NCBI RefSeq assembly: GCF_910592395.1
Contig: NC_088323.1
Coordinates: forward strand, 6,140,001-6,204,000
Reading direction: 5' to 3'
DNA from: Lineus longissimus
Taxonomy: Eukaryota > Nemertea > Pilidiophora > Heteronemertea > Lineidae
Length of the DNA stretch: 64,000 nt
Shown piece after piece: positions 1 to 7,517 of the stretch. How positions within the stretch are numbered: the first letter of the stretch is position 1; every line of letters starts with the position of its first letter. A program made the position numbers and the translations under genes. The notes below the pieces were generated by a model. The model saw only the letters and a program-made list of their open reading frames with translations, was not told where the DNA came from and searched no databases.

Positions 1-644
1 ATTTCAGCACAGATATCAAACACAGAAATGAACTCCGATGTAAATTTTGTGGTGTCCTCTCTTCTTCAGTGTTGGAGAAGAACTGTAGTCACCTTTGGTC
101 AAAGACTGTCACACAAGACACCTCCCTTATTTTTTCCCTTAATTTGCGAAAAGCCCTCTTGCATTGGTTTATCCCCTGCCTAATGTTTTATCATTCTTTG
201 GGACTACTCAATTCCCCACAGACTAATTGGTTTTCAACCTGACAAGAACCAAAACGCCAATGTATTTCTTAGATATGTTTACTAAAATCTCAGTTTTTTC
301 GGTTAGAATTTGCCTGAAATAACCTTATGGGACCTGAGGTAAGAAATTCAAAATCTGCGCCAGCCAAGTTGGTTCAAAGCAGTAGTACATTATGTGAAGA
401 AGTGCATTTTATTGTAGTGTCAAGCCAGTCGGTTTGACACGAACTGAACTACAGGGTCGTTTCGAGTTTGTCCAAAGCCTATAACAACTTCTTCTGTTGT
501 TGTTGGTTGAGCTTGATTTACAGTGTGTGGAAATTGTCGGAGGATCTTGTTCAGGTTGAGGTAGAACGATTCCTTAATTTGTTTCCTGTCCAAGACCTGG
601 CATGTTTTTGTGTGATGTGAATTTGGCTTCGAAACTCGGGGTTG
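1..644. other. No gene recognised
   Basis: Both strands carry frequent stops. I saw no repeat unit, terminal inverted repeat or RNA signature in this stretch. It lies before the first dispersed repeat copy and may be intergenic or intronic DNA of a gene outside the window. Confidence 0.4.
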
Positions 645-815
645 ACCATAGATGCCACCATTTTGTCCAGAACTCGAAATCCTAAAGCAATTATAACTCC
701 CTCAAAATGAAGGGAATGCCCATTTAAAACCAGGGAGGCTGTTCTCTAGGAAACAAAAAACAGTGGGTTGTCGTACTTCGCATGGAAATTTTGACAAGCA
801 GTGTATTATAGCTCC
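645..815 (+). repeat. Dispersed foldback repeat, family A, copy 1
   Basis: This shares a recognisable core with copies near 23751, 52651 and 54483. The core runs GACCATAG, ACCATTTTG, AGAACTYGAAATYC, AAGCAATTA, then a spacer with GTTCTCT and AAACAA. Other copies end in an inverted version of the same core, which marks a palindromic non-autonomous element. Here the right arm is reduced to a short stretch near TATTATAGCTCC. No coding capacity is visible. Confidence 0.6.
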
Positions 816-1042
816 CTGTTGATTTGACCTAATATATTTTCAGTGTGCAACCATGTGCAACAGAGGGGAACTACTTTGGCTATAAATTTAGGCGTTACCT
901 TATCTGCGGAATAATAGACAACAAACCTAGTATTAAAGGTCCAGTACATCCATATTTTTGTCCTGTTGAAATTGCGGAAGCATGTAGAGAAGTTATTGCA
1001 CAAGCAAGCAAGATGAAACTTCGCATGTATAATTACTGTAGA

Positions 1043-1214
1043 CATTGGAATAAGTGGCGGGTCAGGGAAATCAGAAGATTTTGATTTATACATGTCAGGT
1101 GAAACAACATGTTATTAAAGCCTGTCATTATTAAAGCCTAACAATTCTGTGAATGTGTATAAATGAAATTTAGGCCTTTTCTGGTCTCCCTCGTCAGGCA
1201 CTTATTTCGATTTC
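1043..1214. mobile_element. Foldback MITE, family B, copy 1
   Basis: The left end (ATTGGAATAAGTGGC followed by CAGGGAAATCAGAA) reappears inverted at the right end (TTCTGGTCTCCCT then GCACTTATTTCGATTT). This gives imperfect terminal inverted repeats of about 35 bp around an A+T-rich core. A second copy of matching length lies at 36043-36208. The superfamily cannot be assigned because no clear target duplication is visible. The short open frames here are by-products of the element. Confidence 0.65.
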
Positions 1215-2241
1215 TACCGAAGTATGTCAATCCGTGCAATAACATTTTGAAAATTATAATTATTACTCGGTTTATAATTGTTGAATTCTAAGAAGAACTA
1301 CCTTTATTATGCGCTTGACAGAAACAAATAAGTATCTACAGTATGAAGTTTTATGGCACAAATTTTAACAAAGATGAAGGAATTACTTCACAAATACTGC
1401 AAAATCAGTCAAGTTCTGTCAGAGTGTATTATCACAGTGTTAGTGCTGCCATCTATAAGTTCCATGTGATGTAAGTCCGGTAAAACAGTGAATTTAGTAA
1501 ATTGAGTTTTGCTTTAATTTGTCTATTTAAGCACAGTCCACCCCATGTTATACTCCAGTGATTGTGGTGATCTGGGATCGCTGTGCAAAAAAGACAATTT
1601 CCACAGGAAAAAAAAAGTCTGAAAAGCCGGGCCGCTGTAATCCATTGATTGCCACTGCATAAGCGTTTGTGATTGTTTTCACAACAATCCCTTGTGTAGT
1701 CTCAATGATATAGGTAAAACTTAATCCATCTGGGCCACCCATGTGAGGGTGATCGGTGTGCCTGTATTTCCGAATGTGATTTCTGGTGTTTCCAAACTTT
1801 GCTGCATTGAGCCCAACAGATTCTTGGCGTAGCTCGAAGATGTGAAAGACACTGTGACGTAATGGGAGTTGTCTCAACGCCTTGGCTAACTCTCTGTTTG
1901 GCTCAGCATCACCGACGCCATGCATGACATTGCTTACATCATAATGGTCATAGATTTCGGCCTATTAATCATCGTTTTTTGGTACATGATAAACACGAAA
2001 CATCCTCGTAGGATTTTAACATTACCAGATCACACTCGTAATTGGTCTTTTGCACTGGAAAGCCCCCAACCTGCAGGCGTTTTTGTTGTCGTGGCTGAAG
2101 ACCAATCGCTTGTGTGACCTGCTGACTTTGAAACCTGACATCGGTAGTTTCGCTTCTCTGAATTCGGTCTTCAGAACGACACCGTTGTTCTGTCTTGGTT
2201 TGTCATAAACTGGAAAATAAAAACAGATATTTAGGAGTTTT
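1215..2241. other. No confident gene; one unassigned minus-strand open frame
   Basis: A minus-strand frame at 1548-1925 is open for 125 codons from an ATG and a little further upstream. I recognise no family in it, and a frame of this length is expected by chance in a window this size. Nothing else is recognised. Confidence 0.35.
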
Positions 2242-2263
2242 GGGGTGGGGGGGGGGGGGGTGG
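2242..2263 (+). repeat. Poly-G tract
   Basis: A run of G interrupted by two T residues. Similar homopolymer tracts occur elsewhere in the window as C or G runs. Confidence 0.9.
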
Positions 2264-2554
2264 GTAGCGGGGTCATTGCATTTCTTGCCACATCAAGTTG
2301 TGTCTCTCACTGTCCCTAGCCAAGCTCAGATTATTGAAATAATGTCATTCCTTTCTGTCTCGGACAGCATTTTAAGGCCGTAGTCCAATCTTTTTGCATC
2401 CCCTCCAAAGCCAATTATATCCTCAGGTTCATTGCACTTATCTTAGTAAGTCATACTGGGTGATTCAGAAAGAAACTGAGCATTTTTATAAGTTGTCATG
2501 ATTTCAGTAAATCTTGCAATTCTATGGCAAAGTAATTATTGATGCTCAGTTTTA

Positions 2555-2830
2555 TCTGGATATCCCTGTATATCCCTGATTATCATAGTTGTGTTCAGGC
2601 TCCATCTCTTACTTGAGCCAATCCCCTTCCCCAAGCTAAATACGATCATTTCACTTACCTAATAGCCATTCATATATCCCTGATTATCATAGATATGTTC
2701 AGGTCGGGGCATCTGCTCTAACTTGTAGCCCATCCCCTTCTCCCAGCTAAATATCGCCATGTCACTTACCTTAGCCTGTCATATATCCCTGATTATCATA
2801 GATGTGTCCAGCTTGGTGCATCCCGTTCCT
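2555..2830 (-). repeat. Tandem triplication (~106 bp) spanning the receptor tail-coding segment
   Basis: Three head-to-tail copies are visible. On the minus strand each holds the same 18-nt core encoding YDNQGY. Copy 1 is the real 3' end of the LRR gene (HIYDNQGYMTG, stop). Copy 2 reads EHIYDNQGYMNGY then stop, and copy 3 reads EHNYDNQGYTGISR then stop. Copies 1 and 2 are each followed immediately after the stop by GTAAGTGA, which looks like a splice donor. The spacers are also similar to each other, so this is a tandem duplication of tail sequence plus flank. Whether the extra cassettes are ever expressed is unknown. Confidence 0.75.
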
Positions 2831-3703
2831 CGCCTCTAATCGCTTCTTTTCCTCAAAGTCCCTTCTCTTAGCACGCTGGCAGAAGATACCTATGACGATC
2901 AGGATGATGGCGCAGCAAACCGCGATGATGATGACAAGTGCCCAGTCAGGGAATCCTGGTTCCGGCTCAGGTGTGGGTGTGGGTTCTGCTTTCGGTGTTG
3001 TCGGCATTATGCATGTCTCCATCCACTTCTTCATTCCGAGTATACTGTTGTTGAGAGCTGCAGGCAGTTTGCATTGGATGCTGATGTTCAGTTTTTCCGT
3101 CATTATCCATTTGCCCAACTCCTTGTTGCTGGCGCAGGCGCAGTCATAGGGGTTTGTCTTGACGCTGATAGTAGCAGTCTTGACCGGTTCAAAATGGTCC
3201 TTCTTCAGTGAAACAAGTTGATTTTGATCCAAGGTCAACGCTGTCAGCTTTGATAGGTCCTTGAAGATTTCATCAGGGAGGGTGGTCATCTTGTTTTGGT
3301 CAAGTTGGAGCATGGTCAGGGTTTCGTTTAGTGGCTGGAAAACCATTGGCGGTAGCGTCGTCATTCGGCTTCCACGGATAGTCAGCGATGTAAGCTTCGT
3401 CAAGCCTTTGAAGGCATCTGCCGCGACTGAAGTTAACTTCGTGTCTCCACTTATCAAGAGCATTGTAAGTTGGGATGCATTCTTAAAAGCTTCGGCCTTT
3501 AAGGTGGTTGGCAAATAACTTGTAAGGTTCAGCGTCAAAACTGTTGGAGTTTTGCTCAACTCAGCGATTGCTGCTGCCAGTTGAGCCTCTGTTTGATTGA
3601 CACAGTCATATCTGACTGAACTACAAACACATTCTGCTGGACAGGCTGCTGTTGCAGCCCAAAGCATCCCAAGGAAACAAATGAGCTGGATTACAAGCTT
3701 CAT
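2771..3703 (-). CDS. Short LRR type I membrane receptor with YDNQ tail
   Basis: A single-exon frame of 310 residues from a true ATG (purine at -3). Residues 1-20 form a signal peptide. C21, C25, C27 and C34 make an LRR N-cap (CPxxCxC pattern). LRRs span roughly 54-182. The C-cap begins at NPYDCAC with C188, C190, C211 and C231. A Pro/Thr/Glu-rich stalk covers 232-253. The transmembrane helix is about 254-275, followed by a basic stop-transfer stretch (RAKRR). The tail holds Y302-D-N-Q, which fits the pYxNx motif bound by Grb2-type SH2 domains (established motif; its use here is inference). The length and layout recall small LRR recognition proteins and, superficially, the VLR architecture. 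The repeat phrasing (LPxxVFxPL, TLxxLxLxxNxxTTLP) matches the three-module receptor at 7518-10292, indicating paralogy. Likely role: cell-surface recognition or adhesion; the ligand is unknown. Confidence 0.88.
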   Translation of the reverse strand: MKLVIQLICFLGMLWAATAACPAECVCSSVRYDCVNQTEAQLAAAIAELSKTPTVLTLNLTSYLPTTLKAEAFKNASQLTMLLISGDTKLTSVAADAFKGLTKLTSLTIRGSRMTTLPPMVFQPLNETLTMLQLDQNKMTTLPDEIFKDLSKLTALTLDQNQLVSLKKDHFEPVKTATISVKTNPYDCACASNKELGKWIMTEKLNISIQCKLPAALNNSILGMKKWMETCIMPTTPKAEPTPTPEPEPGFPDWALVIIIAVCCAIILIVIGIFCQRAKRRDFEEKKRLEARNGMHQAGHIYDNQGYMTG

Positions 3704-4310
3704 ATCTGTTGATGATTCTCAAGCAGAAGGCCGAATATGTATACCAAATAAAGTCTTAATGATGATCTGAATAGACCACAGAATAGTCCAGAATATAGTG
3801 ACACAACACTCAAACAGGACTGTCTTCACCAGTTCTGAAATCCACAAATACCAAATCAAATTTCAAACCGATATTTCATGCACTCAGCGAAAATCCTAAC
3901 GAATTGATAACAGGTTGTCAAGTATTGCTGTTAATATAAGGTGGATTTCTTATTTCAATAGGCCTTGGTATCTACAAGACCATGGGTTGTCCACATGTCA
4001 CAAAGGTTGGGTGACTCTCTACTCCTACATGTTTGGTCGTCATAGATTTTTTTGGGTCAGCTTTTCAGCTTGCTTACTTAGGTGGGCTCTTCTCCTTTGA
4101 AATCTCAAAACCTGTTCTATGATCATTTTCCAATATTATGGTCATTAGGCCTAAGGCCACACTTATTTCATTTACTGGATAATGGAATCGCCACATATCA
4201 AAAGCCCAAAAGTGGACCGAAAATCCAGTTCTGTCCTACCATTTTCACCTGATTTAAAATTCCCGTTGCTCATTTTCAATGCAGGTATATACTTGTGCAA
4301 ATTTGTGGTC
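3704..4310. other. 5' flank of the LRR gene; nothing else recognised
   Basis: This contains the minus-strand promoter and 5' UTR of the 2771-3703 gene. I see no clear TATA box. The sequence just before the ATG ends in CAACAG, an acceptor-like tetramer context, so an upstream non-coding exon is possible. Confidence 0.35.
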
Positions 4311-4438
4311 TCTAAAAAGATAGGTGTCCTTAATAGTGGGTCGTCCTGATTACAAAGTTCAAAATATATAAAAGCAACCAATTGGGGACCAAATCACTGT
4401 CCTTAATAGAGAAGTGTTGACTAAGGGAGGTTCTACTG
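4311..4438 (+). mobile_element. Degraded pogo/Tigger-type MITE (right part)
   Basis: It matches the 178-bp element at 23919-24096 over GTGTCCTTAATAG, TGTCCTTAATAGAGA and the terminal GAGGTTCTACTG. The left terminus is missing or too diverged to see. The expected TA target flank is eroded to TG. Confidence 0.6.
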
Positions 4439-5737
4439 TGTATTGTTTTAAAATATCTTCCTCGCTTGTTATATTTTACTACTGATTCATTACTATGAAT
4501 GAATTGTTTCATGAGAAAATGAGGTTTTGATTTTTGATTTTTTTTTCTCCCATTTAGATTTTTAGGCAAAATTTGTAATCCAATGAATAATTTAAGCATG
4601 GCCTATAATCGATATATTCTGAATAAGTAAACTGATCATTTTAAAAGAGATGTACAAGCGATATGTACAACAAACATGGTTTGAAAAAAAATTTTTGTCA
4701 TCAAGCGAAAATTTTGGCTTTTGAATTGTAGAGGGCATGAAAGTTAAGTCGGATAACGTTGCAAGTTATGTTAGTTATGAATTTCTTGGGGACTTGCTTG
4801 ACTTTTAGCAAGGTTTGAGATTCACAGCTTGTAACGATACTTTTATGCATGACACAGTATGAAATCAGCATGCATTAAGCCAATTTTATGTGCATCTGCA
4901 AAAAGGATGGGTGTCTTTATATGTTATGTGGACCCCATGGGTACAAATCCCATGGCCAAATCCTTAAGCTTTTAGTTCAGCTACTTCCCTCTAGATTGCT
5001 GTGTGCTTATAAAGCTCTTGCAATTTATCAATTGCTCCAAAGGCAAAATATTTCATTTTATGGTTTATCAATAATAGGGATAAAATATTTAGTTATTTGT
5101 TAAATGGAAGATCTGACGGTGGAGAGCTTGATTTCTTCTTTGATAATGGCAATGAAAGCAGGACTTCTAATAAAGATTAATAGATTAGATTCATAGGCAT
5201 AACAATATTGTGGTATTTCTCCATAAGACGGGGATGGTGTCTGGGTATAGTATATTCTGCTTTGTGAAGTTCCTGTCTTGTTGTGTATGCACGGTAACAG
5301 TTGACAGTTGAATTTTCTTCAGCTTTTCATTCTTCCATCTTGTCAGTCAATCCGAGTCCTGAAAACTTAGTCAAGGGCTGTTGAGAAGGAAGTACTATTT
5401 CTTTGATAAATTCCAGGTTGTGCCACAGAGTTATTACAGCTCCTGACTGAGTTTATAATTATAATAACTTTTGGGAAATGGGAAGTTGGGCTCCTTGCAT
5501 CCTCTTGTGATCTCAGGTCAAATTCCTTTTCCTGGGTTCTTTTCTCCTATAGGGAGGGGAGGGGTGGGGACTTAAGGCTTGTGTGAAATATGTACTTAAC
5601 AGCTTAGAGGTTGCTCCTTATAAATATCTGCTTTCAAAAATCAAAATGAAAGACCGTGGTTAACAAAATAAGTATATTTGTTGCTTCTTATCAAAACATC
5701 CTTGAGTATTGAAGACTACAAAAATGAAGATGCTCCA
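4439..5737. other. No gene recognised
   Basis: A+T-rich sequence with no convincing open frame, repeat unit or inverted termini. Confidence 0.35.
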
Positions 5738-6178
5738 TACATGCAATAGACAACTTCTCATGTCAAATAAGTTTCCATATCGTCATATCAAGCGTCAAAT
5801 GAGTTTCCATATCATTATCTCAAGCTTTCCACATGCAATAGAAAACTTCTCATGGCAAATGAGTTTCCACATCATTATCTCAAGCTTTCCACATGCAATA
5901 GAAAACTTCTCATGGCAAATGAGTTTCCACATCATTATCTCAAGCTTTCCACATGCAGTAGAAAACTTCTCATGGCAAATGAGTTTCCACATCATTATCT
6001 CAAGCTTTCCACATGCAATAGAAAACTTCTCATGGCAAATGAGTTTCCATATCATTATCTCAAGCTTTCCACATGCAATAGAAAACTACTCATGGCAAAT
6101 GAGTTTCCACATCATTATCTCAAGCTTTCCACATGCAATAGAAAACTTCTCATGGCAAATGAGTTTCCAAATCATAAT
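5738..6178. repeat. 60-bp minisatellite, about 7 units
   Basis: Six near-identical units of exactly 60 bp (starting CAAGCTTTCCACATGC) run from 5821 to 6180, preceded by one full diverged unit and a partial one. The last unit decays. Because 60 is a multiple of three and the unit lacks stops in several frames, long repetitive open frames appear on both strands (for example SFPHAIENFSWQMSFHI). These are periodicity artefacts, not genes. Units differ by single substitutions, which implies recent homogenisation. Confidence 0.95.
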
Positions 6179-6714
6179 TTGGCTCAACAGTGCACAGGCT
6201 CTTAAAGACCCAGAGTTGGACCCAAACTCCTGGCTATATTCCCTTTTCAACTCGGACTGTAAGCCAGAAAAGGTTTTAAAATGAACATGAAGAAATAAAC
6301 AGTTTTCCTTAATCCACTCAGTAGGAAACGAAATAATACAAAGCAAAAGCTGAAATGCCTTTCTATGGCTCTAATACATGTACAACGCACTATGTACAAT
6401 AATGTTCTGCAACCTTGAAGGTTGGGACTGACCCTGATCAAGTTGAAGCACCACTCAAACAAGCAATTTAAATCAAGGGGACCTGCTATCTAAATCGCTT
6501 AATTAATTGTTTGTTGGAGCGACCTGCGAGTTGATATCAAACTGAGCTATACTTTTATCGCACTCCTTTTATCGCACTAAGCAGTGATTATAACGGCAGG
6601 TGGCTGCAATTTAAATCGCTTGTTGATGCTGCACTTAACAGCAATCATAAAACTAAACCTTTTACTCTGGTAAATTCATACATTTACATGCTTTCTTTTT
6701 TAAATGACTCGGCC
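6179..6714. other. No gene recognised
   Basis: It contains two related short stretches (TTTAAATCGCTT and TTATCGCACT, each more than once), possibly remnants of a repeat. Nothing coding is seen. Confidence 0.35.
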
Positions 6715-7095
6715 AATGAGGAACCGGCGTTAAGATAAATGCCAGTGGCGGCGCCACAATCGATCGTGACTTCTGACGCCATGACGTCATTTTCTGATCT
6801 GTTGACGTCGCATGAGGTCAATCACGGGAAACCATTGCGTACATTTTTGCACAGGATTTCAACAACAGAAAACGTGCCCAATAACTGGCATCGCGCATAT
6901 TTTCCGCAAAATTATCTTAAGAAACTGATAGCTCAATAGATTTAAAACAGGAAGATGCAAACGTCGCCGAAATCGGTCGAAAATAAGCGATCGTTTTCGG
7001 GCTCAGAAATAACATGATAATGCATTGGAAATGGAGAGTTTTGGTATGATCGATTGCAGCGCCACGCGGCAGATAAATCGCACCGGTTCCTCATT
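6715..7095. mobile_element. Non-autonomous DNA element with ~50-bp terminal inverted repeats
   Basis: The left end AATGAGGAACCGGCG, then GATAAATGCC, GGCGGCGCCA and AATCGATC, is mirrored at the right end (GATCGATTG, GCGCCACGCGGC, AGATAAATCGCACCGG, TTCCTCATT). The 381-bp element is richer in CpG than its flanks. A short plus-strand frame inside (6739-6939) has no recognisable domain. The superfamily is not assigned. Confidence 0.75.
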
Positions 7096-7517
7096 TCATA
7101 AAAAGTTAAGTGTATTTTGAGAATATATGGTTTAGTTTTCCCACATCAGAATTTTGACATTTTGATTTTGTTTCTGGTGTTTCAGATGATCCGTCAGGGT
7201 TCATGACCATGAAGGGTTGTTTTTCCAACTTGCCGAGGGTCCCCCAATTTACTGAGTTGGCTTACCCTAGGCAACCCAAAAGGAAATGGGGTTACCAATA
7301 AAAAAAGTTTTCAATGATACAGGGTAAAAACTTTACGGCCAGTTTGTTCTGTGGAAAAAATTTTCCAGATAGACAAGAGATATGAACATGTCTGGTGGCC
7401 ATATATGGATGCAGACATCCTCCCAGGACCTCCTGGCTTATAGGCTTCTCGGTAAGTTGGAAAGTCTGCCCTGGTTACACATTGTCAGCAAGTTGGGAAA
7501 CCAATTTAGCTGAAATA

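Noticed and set aside
1548-1925. 125-codon minus-strand frame
   Set aside because: Amino-acid composition is plausible, but no family is recognised and one frame of this length is expected by chance in the window. A translated search with a significant hit would revive it.
2771-3703. A rearranging VLR-type immune locus
   Set aside because: The gene is complete in the germline, has a true transmembrane segment, and no flanking LRR cassettes are present; the resemblance is architectural only.
5709-6284. Open frames up to 191 codons on both strands
   Set aside because: They are produced by the 60-bp minisatellite, whose period is a multiple of three; the protein repeats simply echo the DNA repeat.
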